NCBI RefSeq assembly: GCF_028389875.1
Contig: NC_084678.1
Coordinates: 15,778,899 to 15,842,898 of the forward strand
Direction: 5' to 3'
Length of the DNA: 64,000 nt
Origin: Rhea pennata
Taxonomy: Eukaryota; Chordata; Aves; Rheiformes; Rheidae
A program made the position numbers and the translations under genes. Positions 1 through 14,000 of this stretch are shown here, piece by piece. Position 1 is the first letter of the stretch; each line of letters opens with the position of its first letter. The notes beneath the pieces are model-generated. The model saw only the letters and a list, made by a program, of their open reading frames with translations. It searched no databases and was not told the DNA's origin.

Positions 1-3000
1 TGTTTGTACAGTATTTCTTCCCTGTAGGCCTCCAAGAGCCGTGGACATACAGGCAGAGAGGTACTGTCTATAAGCTCCACCTCTTGATGATGTGTTGGTC
101 TTTGTAACTAATTTTTCAAGCTGATGCAGGGTTTGCTATAGTTTCTATACTAGAGATGCTCTCTGCCTCCAGACAAACTTCACCAGACTAATGGCACAGC
201 TGGGTGCCTGGGATAATTCAAATGGCTTCTTTATTGTTAAACGAGCAACAACTTGAGGCACAGTTTGATAGCCATTAACTTCTCAGGAAAGCATGCATGG
301 ACTTCTAGGGCAGGTATCTGGGAGAAGCTGATGTCCATACACATTGTGCAACAACTATTTCCCTTCTCCTCCTCCTATCTTTCCATTTAAAGTTATTTCC
401 AACATAACCACAACCTCACAGTTTAAACAAACATGAACAAAAAAATCACAAAAATACTTTTGTACGTGCCACTATTCCACTCACTCTCCTAGGTATAGCT
501 TCCCTGTTTGCAATGCAGAAGCGATAGGGAGGGATCTTTTACACTCTGCTTGCAGACTAATCTTTCTGCAGGCTTTTGACTACTAATGACTTCAGTGACC
601 AGAATATTTCTGAATGAAAAACTGCATGTGTCAGTGGCTGAAAAGCACTACAGAATAAATGCTTTGTATCTTGTTACTTATCCTCTTTACTCCAGTGGAC
701 CAGTTACTTTCTAGAACACTACTAGTCAGCTGGAGGAGGTGCTGAAGAGAAAATGGGCTGCACGCTCGGAAGTCCTAATACAGGCATATTCAGAGAAGCA
801 GAGGATAATTTTGTACATGTTTCTGAAGCTGTTTACACCTTGCAATCAACTCATTTCACTAGGAGTCTTTTGAAATTTAATGGGATGAACATCCATGTGA
901 TTTGTCATCTTCTTCAGGTTCAGATCCCTGGTTATAATTTAACCCACATAGTGTAACATTTTGTATGATCTTTTTTAAAATCTATTTGCCACTCTTTCAT
1001 AAATTCATTTCTTCTAGGCTTTGTCTTCAATCATCACATGGCTTGGAATAACTGAATGAGCATCATCCAGTGTTTTCCTATTCTCAGCAGCTTTAGGATG
1101 TTAAGGAAAAATCTGAAGAGATATCTGGCTCATAAAATCACTCTTCTTCCCCACCTAGCATTTTACTCTCCATTGGCAGATTACATCTCCCATCAGAGCT
1201 CATTACTGCTGCTCTTAGATTAGCATCAGGAAATCTTTTGGAGTTTTCTTTACTCACAAATGATAAAAAGTGCTTTTTGTTTTTTCTCCTTGCTGCCCTC
1301 CCCCCAACTAGAAATCTGAAACAGCACATTCAGAAAGATGGAGTTTGGGGACAAAAAAGGTGCTACCGACCCTGAAGATGACAAATTAACTATCACATTA
1401 TGTAACCAAATGCGCAGCAAAGGAACAATGAAAGACACTTACTAGATTAACTGGTTAAAACTAGGAATTCTTTTCTTTTTCCCTTGTCAGATCAAACAAA
1501 AAAATTATTATTACTATCTTAGTTGTAAATTCTGTTTTATAGAGGTCAAACATATAAGCTAATGGGTGCAAAACATTCTCCCTCACTTTATATTGCTACA
1601 CACCTATGTGACAAACAAATATGCCTCCTTAAATGTTTCTTTTGTTCTGAACTTCTCTTGGCTGATGTAATGGCAATGAAAAAGCATAAACTGTTACAAT
1701 AGCCTGGCCCCAGAGACTGTGTGTGACGGAAAATAAGCTAACTTAGATAGGCTGGTACTGCATGCAAACCAAAGAATAATTAAAATAAATAACAGGCATC
1801 AAATTTGGTATGATTAAGCCTATGATTGTCTGACTACTGCACACAGTTCACTTTCAACAGACTACAGTTTAATATTTTGATTTAAAGGGAAATCTGAATC
1901 AGCTAAGTAACCACCCTGATGAGAACTGGAAATGGTGAAGTACAAATTTACCAGTTGCTTATGCCAAAAAAGCTGCTCAAGTACTCAGAATCTAACATAA
2001 TCCTAGGAAAGGAGTCCCCGCTGCTAACTTCTTCATTTGTAACATCTCACTGACAGCAAGCAGCCTCCAACCCGCAGCTGCTGTGGGTCGTCCTTTTCAG
2101 GCTGTTATCCCTATGCACTGTTCAATCTCGGAGCACCTCTGTGAAAGTACAGAATATCTCACTTATGGACTAAACTGTGCAACCTTTAAGCAGAAGAGTT
2201 AACGAAGACCTATGCAATGGCAGTGCTTTCTTATCCATCCTAACCTGCAACTGCCTTCCAAGCTTTGTCCTGTCTCAAAAATGAACAGGAGAAATGGAAG
2301 GGATCACAGCTTCAGCATACTCCAGAGCACTAGAAAGATTTTGTAGGACTAAACCATTAGAATAGAGGTCTAGAAAGCTTACCAGATAGTGACACTTGCA
2401 CATTTCTAGTTTTCCATGCTAGACAGGGATAGATGCCACTGCCATATTTATGAAGCAAGATCACCACAGACCAAAACATCAAAGTACCTCACCCTTCCAC
2501 AAAAGTATGAGAGGATATGCTAACCACTTTATTTAAAGGTGGTCAAAAGCCTCTGCTGATGGTTGTCAAGATTACAAAAGCATTATTTTGTTACAGAATT
2601 CTGAAGAGTTCTTCCCCTCTGCCCCAACTTAGGAAAATTTAAGTCAAGTAATTGTATTCTACCTACATGTTGCAAATTATATGAAACCGATTTCTATTAG
2701 AAAATGATTTCTGCAAACACCAGTGGACTAAGATAGCCATAAATCTCCATACATCCCCAGACTTTCTTAAACTCACTCTTATTTCTAAATGTGCTGATTA
2801 TCCAGAAGTCCAACTGGGGTGAAAAGGAAGCTGCTCAGCTCAACAGTGAGCTGCCTTATCATGAGCTGGTAGGTCTAACTTGAGACTTTCACTTTGTAGA
2901 TTTTGGCCCTACTACACAGCATGTGAGTGTCTACAGCCAAGAAGCACTGGCTGCGCGCTCTTAACCTGTGCATGGTCTTTAATTAGAAAGTGAATCTCTG

Positions 3001-6000
3001 GCAAGATGTAGACACTGGTCTGTTTTGCTTTTCATCAGCCTCCGCCATCCCAAATTCGTAAATGAGCTAAATATTATTTCAGCAAGGTGCCTTCTGCTGC
3101 AACAACGTTGTATGTTCAGTGTCTCTGCCATCACTGTATTGTCAGAAAACTAAAAGATGTTGCTGCAGGGGTGCCAACAGCAGCGAGAACACTTCCTATA
3201 TTGGTAGTTTCAAAAAGAGTGGTTGTAGACCACCAGCTTTTCCAGGTAGGTGCGGACCTCTACAGAGTAAGTTAGATACTATCAGCAATAGTCTTGCTTT
3301 CATTACAATTTATAGACCCACGTGAAGTAGTTCACTGAGCTGCCAAGTACACAAATTAAAAATTACTGTGCTATATAGTTTACAGCAATGCTGTAAAACT
3401 GAACATAAAACAGGGACTACACAGAAGATACAAATTACAAGAAAAACTCCCTAGCTATAAATATATAGAGAGATTGGCATATCCCTTGTAACATTTACTT
3501 CCTATTTTCTCTCATCCCACAGAATATTGAAGGAGGGGAGAAAAATCAAGACAGTTGCTTGCAATTTATTTCTACCCAATGCACTGCACTGAATATTTTA
3601 AATATACATGGAAAAAGATTCAGCAAAACAGGTATCTATATCCTTTTCACAGTGTCTTCATTATTGAAATGACAGCAAAACACCATATCCTACTGATATA
3701 GCAGCAGTTGGACAACATTCAGAAATGCAGTTCATGAAGACATTATGAGCTGTCTGTTGTCATGGTAACATCTCAGGTAAAAATAATTTCTTGAACAACT
3801 TAAAAACCACATCACTTCCACACGACAGATGGCATAAATCTTAGTCCTTCTCTTACACTCCAGAGTAAAAGTTTAGACTCTAGTTCTATAAAATTCTGTT
3901 TGTTGAAGAAACCCCTTCTCCAAGGTCTATCTCATACCATCACTCCCATAACTTGAGCACAAGAAAAATCAGGGACAGTACAGGAAGAATAAAGGCGACA
4001 TGGAAAAGAAGCAAGCATCCCTCTGTGCAGGACTTCCCAAGGTGCTCTGAAATTATGACCCTACATAAAACAGGGAAATTAATTCAGTAGTGTACCAGGG
4101 AACACAACCCATTCTCGTAATTCCTAAAGCCCTGCCCTACTTTTACACTTTCCAATAAATGAGAAATGTTACAGACTTCCATCACAGAAGCAATGCAGAA
4201 AGCAACGTGTGAACAAGTTTTTTTATCATTTTTTTTGAAGATAAGAAAGCTGTGAAATCAGTAACATCCATAAATAAACAAAGAGTCCTCTTCACCCTAC
4301 CCTCTAACCACTGTTAGGCCAAAGTGCCAAAACATGTGAACTAGAAGTATTAGTGTGTGACAGTGGTGAAATAGCTCATTGGACTAAACCACACAGCTCA
4401 TGAAATTCAGAATTTCCCTCTGCCAAGTCATGGTCTAATGAAGTTATTTCAATATACTGACTCAACTTCCCTGCTTTTATAAATAGGTGGAATAAGAGTT
4501 GCTTCCCTTCCTCAAAAGGGCTGAGGACAAGGCAGGCTACAAATGATGATGTTATTAAAAAAAACCCACAACACTGCTGCACTCACACTATTATTGGACA
4601 GTATCACAAATCAGAACAAAAAAAAAAAAAAAAAAAAAACCCTACACTTCTCCAAAAATAGCATGTAGCATTCGTTCTCATAAAAAGGAGCAGATACCGA
4701 TAGCTATTGTCAGAAAAAGCCGAAGATTTTACAAGTGAATCTGGCTGTTTAACAGGAAGAATTCAAAGTACTCTGGGAGATCAGCAAAAGGAGTATTAGG
4801 CCCCCTCCTCCATAGTTTCTGCTTTACTTTTATACTTATCTGCTATTTTTCTCTCAACTACATTTCTCAACAAGTACACCTCTAGGTATTTCTTCATCTC
4901 TAAGCATGAGCAAGGTAAACCCTGACCTTAATTTACAAGCACACTGTGTTGCTTGTAGCTTTGTAACACAAACATATTTTGTTTACTCTTACCTGTTTCC
5001 TTCATTACATCTCAGTGTAGCTTTCTCTCGGCCATTTTCTCTACAAGCTCAAATCACTTAAAACCATCCTTTGCACCAACAAATATAATCTTCATAAAGA
5101 TTAAGTGTTCAGTACTATCTGTGGATGAAAACATTTTTCTTCTATTGTAATGGTCAAAGCTATAACATATTCACACTTCAGAGTAGCAAGATGTGCTGCT
5201 GTGTCTGACCAGTAACTAAATCAGAGAAAACTACTTCACTTGATTCTGTGATCAGTATTTGGCATTATCTAATACGGTAAGTTACATTCAGCTTAGAAGT
5301 AGTAGGCAAAAGAAATACTGTCACACATGCACACATTCTAAAAATATTATAAAGTTACTCATTTAAGCAATGAATTTAATCACAAGGTCAAAAAAACATA
5401 CAAGTTTTTAGAACTATTACTTGGATTAAAGAAAGAATAAAACAAGAGCTGTGACAACAAGTTATTGTAGAACAGATACTGGAAGAATATTCTCCCCCAC
5501 ATCCTCTAGTGTAATTCAAACACTCCAAAATTCAAATTCAGTGAATAAAAGGATGTTTCTTTAAACTGAAAAGACAGCTGCATGAGAATGAACACGACTA
5601 ACAGTCTGCTTGATTTGAGCCGTCTTACCACTAACACAGTAACAATGAAAAAAGTGACTATTTCACTGTTAAACAATTTTCTTCCACTTTAAATCAGATA
5701 TCGCTATTCAACACAGCTCTGCAATACCTGAAAGAGAAATCTCTGCATATTGAAGCTGCAATAATTTTTCCTGCTACCCACAAAACCAGGGTAGCAAGTT
5801 GAGACACATTGTAATTTTTGTCAACAGTACTGCCAAACTGATTTGAGATAAGATTGTTTTTTAAGAGCATATTTATACCAAGTCAACAGCTGAATCACAG
5901 GAATTATGCTTTTTTTTTCCCAGAACAGAAAAAAAAAAAAAAAAAAAAGAAAAAAAGAAAAATAAAAAATAGAGTTGTGCAACTGTTCTGTTCAAGGTCT

Positions 6001-6574
6001 AGATGAAACCAAATTCATTCTGGCTCCAGTATTAGTTACAAGTGTCCTGTCTTTAACTACAGAAACCAGTACCATGTGCTTTCATTAGATGGTAACACAA
6101 TTATAACGCAATATTGTTCAAAAACATTAGTAAAAAATAAAACATGCCAAATTATGATAGAGTTGTGAAATACAACCAACACCCATAAAAGAAAACCTTC
6201 AGAAGATTTACTTCTATCTGTAAAGTTCTATTCTCATCCCAATGACCCTGGTCTTAATACCTTCTCCTGAAGGCTGCAGGTCAACTTCCAATCTTGGAGC
6301 CTCTCTACCATACAAGGAGAGTGGGAAGTACAAGTGACAACCTTTGTAAGCACATGTATTTCCTCTGAGAAACAGTAACACTCAAAGCAGCTTGAATGTT
6401 CTCTGCAGAGTCCTGTGAAAGATTTTAGCAAATACAAAGCACGCTGAGAGTGAACATTATGTTATTCAACCAACACATTTTTCAAAGTAGACTTAACTCA
6501 TGAGTTTGTACAAGGGGTTATTGTAACACAGGAAGACAACTGAAAACGGGAAAAAAATGAAAATGACATCAAAC
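1..6574. other. AT-rich intergenic DNA left of YTHDF1
   Basis: No recognisable exon, RNA gene or repeat family. Only short chance open frames and poly(A) tracts near 4618-4639 and 5929-5960 are present. In human the adjacent interval carries MIR124-3 and, further off, HAR1; neither was seen here. Confidence 0.5.
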
Positions 6575-8031
6575 TTGCTAAATACGTATTGTTTATTAAG
6601 GCTTGTATTCTCCTAGAGGAAAAAGTTAATCTGATGCTGTCCATTACCCTTACAGTCAGTAACAGTCCAGAGACAGAGTTATACGTTCTAAATACAAGTC
6701 TAAATGATACAGCTTAAACTTTATTTAAATTGGAGGTCCTTTTGGAGTAAATAGTTTTCAGAAGATATTTGCTTTCTAATATAGTAAAAGATCCTCTACA
6801 ATAAACACGTGCAGATCAGTGTGCTAGAGCAGCAGACATGAGCACCATTTCCATGCTTAATTGGAACTCCAGTTGGTGACAGGTTCTCCGAAGGTCCCCT
6901 CACTCCACAAAAACATGACAGCAAATTCAGTTTCTTAAAACAGGTTTTTTTACTCATCCAACAGAAAAAAATTAGACATACACACTGTCAATTTTAAACA
7001 TCTGAGGCATAATCCATCATATTATCCGTACTATTAGTTCCTACGTTAAAGCTCAGCATTATTGGTATAAAAAACTTTAAATGTAATTAGGATTTCGGGG
7101 GGTGGGGGGGGAGTAATGAAGGGAAAGATTAAAAATGATCTGCAATTAACTAATAACACCTGAAAGCTGAAACAGGTTTAAACACATTGCCCAAAACCCC
7201 TGCAATGTTGATAGCATCACATTATTATTTAATTATTAAGCTACAAAACCATAAAGCAGAATTATGGCCGAGAGAAAGCATCTCGCTCACTCTTGGCAGG
7301 ATATGGTATAACAAATGCACACTGAAGCACTGGTTAACAGAATGTAAAAGGGAAATATTTTCCAGAGAAATAATTTCACTGACAATTTGATTTTCTACTA
7401 GACAGAAAAAAACAACATGGCGCATTAGCAATTTTAAGTGTAATTGTACAGATAACTAAAGAGGCATAGCAGCTGCACAAAGTGATCTGAAATTTATTCT
7501 TTTCATTTCAAAATTCTGAAGTGCAGTATCTTAAAATTTTTTAAAATGACAAAAATCAATGCATTTTTTTAACGTCTGCCATGAAAAAACAGGGTTTGGG
7601 GTGAAGATAAAGGAGAACTTGTCATGTATTCTCCATAATGTCTATTAACTGGCTAGGAACATAATTTGAGCCAAAATAAAGTCTTTGGGAAGCATTAACG
7701 CTTTAATATGCTCATGTATAGGTCCACAGTAGGTTAATATAACTGTTTACCAACTTAAAAAATAAAAACAGACACACCTTTATTAATGATTTCTACAGAA
7801 TTTTACATAGAAAAGGATACAAATTAATGTAGATCCACTTGGGCAAAAATAAACTACAATGTACTTAAAGATGCAACAACTTAATTTCCCCTGCACGAGA
7901 AGATATATTGGAGCTGAAAGCTTTAGTTTGTCCTGATGCCAGGATACAGCACCAGAATACTTAAATTTTGTTTCTCATAGTCGAATTCAATATCAGTTCT
8001 AGTATATATAGCAAACTGTATATGTTTATTC
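6575..8031 (-). other. YTHDF1: Probable YTHDF1 3' UTR
   Basis: Downstream of the TAA on the minus strand, TTTATT (reverse AATAAA) occurs at 7779-7784, 7493-7498, 6720-6725 and 6592-6597. The last gives a UTR of about 1.4 kb, close to the human length, and is the preferred distal end; the earlier signals could give shorter forms. Boundaries are inferred and need 3'-end reads. Confidence 0.55.
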
Positions 8032-8058
8032 TTATTGTTTGTTTCGATTCTGACGTTC
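8032..8058 (-). CDS. YTHDF1: YTHDF1 coding exon 5 (C-terminal ERQNRNKQ and stop)
   Basis: Acceptor TTCTCTTTGCAG (complement ending at 8059) is followed by eight codons for ERQNRNKQ and TAA. Human YTHDF1 ends ERQSRNKQ, so this short exon supplies the true C-terminus after a 6.5-kb intron. Confidence 0.95.
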   Translation of the reverse strand, partial: ERQNRNKQ

Positions 8059-11000
8059 CTGCAAAGAGAAAAAAAGTTAAAAAATAGTTAAGAAAGTCTA
8101 GTCATATTAACAAGAAAAAGTTCTAGGTAATTATAGTTGCACAGATGTGATCCCCAAATATGAATATACACTTTTTATAAAATGTAGCAGCATATATCAT
8201 ATATACCCAAGTCCAAAAATTCAGTAAGATGCAAATATTAAAATACAGCTTCACATGGATCAGCACAGTTAATCCAAACCGACAGCAGATGAAGGTCACA
8301 GCAAAAACATATGGAGTATCAACATTCACAAGTGGAAATGAGACCTTCAATATTCTACTTTCTGGATTACCTCAGCTACTGCAGTAGTAGGACAGCCACT
8401 ACAAGAACAGTAAGGGGACAGTACATTACTGAATTCCTCAGAAGTATAATTCAAACATATACAAGTGACTTAGGAGTATAGTTACATTCAAAAAACAGGA
8501 TTTGAGCTCTCAAAAAAAAAAAATATCTGCTCACAATTATTTTCTACTTATTAACTACTCTGGGAGACACTGTGGAATACCTGACAAGTCACAGGAAAAA
8601 AAAAATCATCAGGTGGAAGAAAAGTGGACTGCATGATGGTCTGATAAAACCAGTGTGGCTAGACAGAACAACCCAAGAACTTCTAAAGCATCCTAGTTCA
8701 GAAGCCAATAGTTACAAAAGCAGTAAATAGTAAGAGCAAATGTCTCAGAGTAAAATAAACAAAGCTATTCATAGTAGAGGCTCTAGAAAAGGGCTTATAC
8801 AAGCTGTTCAGCAACACAATAATAAGAGGAGGACTTTTTAGCAAGTGCTTCAGAGCACCAAAAGTTCCAGAAGTCTCTCCAAAAAGCATCCAGAGGTTCA
8901 AAGTTAGAGCTCTAGGAAGTACCATTTACTGTTTTTAAATAAACTCAATATTATCATATTTTTCTTAGGATATGGCAATTTATAAGCTGAACTCTGACCA
9001 TCTGACATTCGCCTATGTTTCCCAATAGTATTTTTCCTATCCTAAAAAACCCACAACTACCATAAAACATGCTGCAGTATTTTCAGGCCAGTGTATTTTT
9101 TCCAATTTATTTTAGGTAAGACACTATGCAGATTAAATAGAAAGAGCTCTGCCTTACTGATTTTCATCCTAATAGTCTTCAAAGTAAAATACCTACTGCA
9201 GAATAGGCATGTAAAGACTCAACTTGAATACACATTATATTTGAATGGCTCAATATGGCATCAGATTGTGATCTACAATACCTCAAGCACCATGTTAAAT
9301 GACCAAAATGAAGAAATTCTACTAGATGGACCTGCTGAAGCTTAGTTAGACTTTATGCTGTTACATGACATGACAAGCTGAGGTCCCCAGCTGTGCAGAA
9401 TCTACTTAGTAGAGTAAAATCCTCTATTTCAAGTAAGAGGATTGTGAAATAGTCAAAGCATAAACAACAGTCAAATCCTAAACTAACACCTTTGGCTTTT
9501 ACTCAGGTTTTACTTGTTCTGTGGAGTCCTTCCATATAAAACTCATCTCCTAATCATTTCCCTTGGAATATAAAGCTTTTTTTGAATTTTGCCAAACATT
9601 TAAAAACAGTTCTCATTTTATGCTGTGACCAACTCAAGGAGCATAGAGTCTGTTACACCTGCAAACGGGCTGTTAGTTTCTGCCTCCAGGCACAACAATA
9701 TTAACATCTGCATTTTCATAATAAAATGAAGTCAACAGAAGTTCTTAACATAAGACTTAAGGCATAAGTAAAAATACTGAAATTGTTTTACAGGATTAGT
9801 AAAACAGACTGTGTAAAGTGATACATTTTTTTTTTTTATCTATACCCCCATCTTCTACTTGCTGACTTATTATCAACTGTCAATGAAACTCATTTCTTAG
9901 TGATACTACACCTAGTATGTTCTGATACTGTATGTTCTTAATGAAAAGAACTTATAGCTGCTTGCCATTTCAAAGAAAAGGTAGTTAGAAAGAGGTATGC
10001 CTGGAATAAAACTGCATCAAACCAAACGTATTTTCAGGCTTCCAAAAAAGCAATTGTTCATTCTACTACTTTTTCTAAGGTGAGAAATACCCTTTCTTCA
10101 TTTCATCACTGTACTATGCCCTCAGCCTAGTATTTCCCATTTCCATCTTAAGTAACTTTAAAGAGTTTGTTTTGTAGTCATCCACTGACTCTCATAATCC
10201 CATTTTCTTCAAAAGTCTAAGTCTCCCATTCTCATGGACCAGTCCCATATAGACAGGATACAGGCTGGCAGTGGACACTTCCACCAAGCATCTGAAAAGT
10301 AGGTGGGAGGCTCACAGCATTCAGAGTTATCTTAGGCTTTATAATTCAGTAAAAAGTGCTTACTTATTGAGTAAATTTATTATGGCATTCCCTCCTACCT
10401 TGTTGCTTTCTTTCTCTCTCAGGGGCTATTCTGAGTCTTCCTTTTAAGAAGTGTCTGAAACCACAGAAACTGGCAAGGAGTTTGATGTAAAAATTCTTCA
10501 TGCTCTTGAGTATGGCTGCTTTGTAGATGATCTAACTCAAATTCTCTCCCTGATTGCTTTTAGCACTACTGCAAGTGAGAACAAGTAGTTTTCTGAGTAA
10601 CTAACAAAGCTTTGTTCCTTTTGGTTCTGAAGATCCAACTGGAGCATTGTTAAGTTCTCGTCTCCTTGGGAATTCTCTGGTATCTCAGAGGGGAGCTCCT
10701 GTTGCACACTTCTCACTGGTGACATCAGTATGTATAGTCTTCAGATACAGGAAAGACTGATTTTCACAAAACTTGCAGAAACTTCCATTTTGAGACACCT
10801 ATCCCTGTCAAACCTTATTCCCTACACTCCATCCCCAAACTGTCAACTTTCCTGCTAAACCTCGTCTGTCAAGATCAGTAGGATGACAGTATTCATCTTC
10901 TCTGACACAGAAATATAAATACTATCTTTAAACCAGGAAACACAATTAAATGAAACTTAAATAGCAATGAATTTAAAATAGCAATGAATTTAATTTTTAG

Positions 11001-14000
11001 TTTTGGAGGAAGGGCAGAATTCCAACCTTAGAAGTTCTGCACCAATGAATATGCTCAAAAAAAGCATGCTGCAGGTAATGTCTAAACAACACTAGAAAAA
11101 AATAAGTATTCTAAACTGCTAACATGTACTAGCTAACACTTTACCATATTTATTAAAAGTATCACCCAAAAGAAGAAATGATAAATTTGGGAATTCAAGA
11201 GCTGAGATGGACTGCACAGCTCTTTCAATATAACACCAAGGTCTACATATTGAAACAGCCAAGTGCCTTGACAGCAGTAAAGCAGTCTTGGTACAATAAT
11301 TAGAACCATCTAGCTAAATACAGCTTTGTGAAGATAAACTGCTGACTTTTTACAGTAGGTCAAACTGCTGTCCAGCACACGACACAAGTTGCAAATGAAA
11401 AAAAAAAACATTAAGATGTGCAAAAAGTTTATTTTCTTTACTAAGTTTTTTGATTTTGGAAGACAATTTTGTAAAAAGTGCACAAGTTTGTTTCTAGGGA
11501 ATGTGAATAATTAATACTACATTATATTATATTTGCTTTTTAAATAAGCTTTCTCACAAACTTGAAAATCGTTTCTTGTTTTAAGAGCGTGAACTTTGAT
11601 CACGTAAATTACTTCGTCAACGCAAAGTCAGATCATATTGGCCCTAGGCACTGAATTTACTAAGAAAAAGCGAGGCTCAGGAGAGATTTCACGACCCTCA
11701 TTCTTTGGTTATTTCATTCTATAACCCAGTTCCCTTCTATTATTCCTTTACCAGGTTCTGGGCCACTAAAATGTGCTGAGATAGTTTACTACTATGGCAA
11801 ATCAAAAGCTGGACTTCTATCCAGCCATGATCAAATCTCCCCCCAATTCTACCTGATGATACAGTCCTTAATGTTGGTAACGCTGATGAGCCTTTGGCAC
11901 TTCAGTAAACTCATCCAAGATTACATTACAGCTGTCTAAATTGACAACTGTCATTTGACAATTTAGAGTTAACACAGAGGTTCCTAGCTCAGTTAAACTC
12001 ACAGAACACACGCTGAACCATATTCTGCATGTATTAGTTAAGGAAACATTGGCCAGCAACAAAGTGAAAATACATAAAAAAAATTAAATATTAATGGCTC
12101 TCATTGCATAGATCACACAAAATCATTCTTTCTTACTGAACATTTACTGTGTAAATGAAATAATGTTCAAGCATCCCATGTGTAGGGTTTTTTTTAAAAA
12201 AAGAATTCCAGTCCTTTATAATGGTGATAGGGATGAAATGGAAGCACAGATTTTTAACAACTAATTTTACTGATAAACAAAGTATGAAGACTAAAAGTAT
12301 TTGGCAATTTGAAAGCCATTTAAGATGGTACGTATATAAACAGAGAAGCCATTTCAGCTGTAAGACAGTTATCTTAATTAGCACTCAGATTCTTCAAAAA
12401 TTGTCGTAGGAAACAATTTTGTATTGTCAAGGATGATTCAACTTCAGCAGTAGGAACTTCTCAACAATAAGCATTTAGTTGTGTGTATATCCTGCAAGGA
12501 AGTCTTCCAGCAGTAAACTGGACTTCTAAAATTTGTTTATTCAAAGAAGGAAAAAATGTCATTAAATTCCTAAATAATAGTTTTATAGACTGCAATAAAA
12601 TGAACAGTATCTGTTTTTTACTCCATTATTATTGATTTACTTTATTTCTCTAGCACTACTATCTTCCCTGGTTTATATTGTCCTGTATTCAAAGTTGTTC
12701 AGGTGAATCTAAGAAATGTTAAGTTAGACTTAAGAGTTTATTTCTGGTTTAAATGTGGTAGAAAAAACCCAACCAACTTTGGAAAAATGATCTTGTTAAA
12801 AAGCAGTGACCTGATTAAGAATACTGCATATTCACTTGAACTGAAAGTGGGAATAATAGTGTACATTAAAATAAACCAAAGTCGGGTCAGCCCAACAGTT
12901 GAGCATTAGGCACAGTAACTACAAAACCACTTCAGCTTTCAGCACACAGCCATCTGATCTTCCGTAGGCCAGTAAGTTAACTGTTCAAGAATAGATCTCA
13001 TACCACTTTCACTACTTGATGTAAAGAAAAGCTCCAACTGTTTAAGCTTTCCCAGTACTCCCACCCAAACGCACATTATTCTCCCCTCCAGACTTGGGAG
13101 CAAGTCACAGGGAAGCTGAGTGTTAAAAAACAAAAACAAAAACAAACAAACAAACAACAAAAAAAGGCAACCCCTGACACACTGTAAACACTTGACAAAG
13201 GAACCCAGGTTTTTCAATTCTCTTGCACATAAAGAAACTGCTCTTCTCAAGGTAGAGGTTTCATTAAATATAAAAACTGGTACTGGTCTGCTGAAGCAAC
13301 AAAGTGTTGATGTAAAGGCATTTAAGCTTTAGCTTGGAGAACCCCACAGAAAGCACACAAGACAAACTTGAAATCTTAAACCCTGATTTCCTCTACTGTG
13401 TTGAGGTACGCTAAGCACAGCATACCAGATGGCTAGAAGCACCTGGGGTAAAGTTCTTGAGACATACGTATCTTTCTCTCATAATTTAAAGGTACTTTCT
13501 AGATTCTTCAAAGCAATCTTATCTGCATTTTTAAATGGTAACAGAGCCTTTAAAATGGCAACTTCAATTTCAGCTCAGGGACATGCATTAAGCCTCTGCT
13601 TCAGAAATATTTTGAGGCAAACGTGAACTGCACTAAACCAGCCTGTCAAATAAATGCTTTATTTGAAATGCTATACAAAAAAAAAAAAAAAAAAAGTGTA
13701 TGAAATACTATCAAGTAACTAGGTGTTACTTCGCTATTAACTGTACATCCAAACACCTACTATTCTATCAGTCCATTATGTTCAGACAGCCTAGAGAAAG
13801 ACATTCTTGAAACTGGGGTTGTGGGATGGATAGAGGACAGACGATTCTTGGAGCAGACTAAGGTCATGAAAGCATATGTAAATATTTTTACTACACTTTC
13901 CCAGTTACTGTCCAAACTGCTCCAACTACATCCTCACTCAAGACTTCAAGAACTAGTAGACATATTAGACCTGGGAACTGAAAGCCTTTATTTACCCAAA

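Noticed and set aside
1-6574. Expected MIR124-3 or HAR1 from human synteny
   Set aside because: Neither the mature miR-124 core nor HAR1-like sequence was seen on either strand by eye; they probably lie further left.
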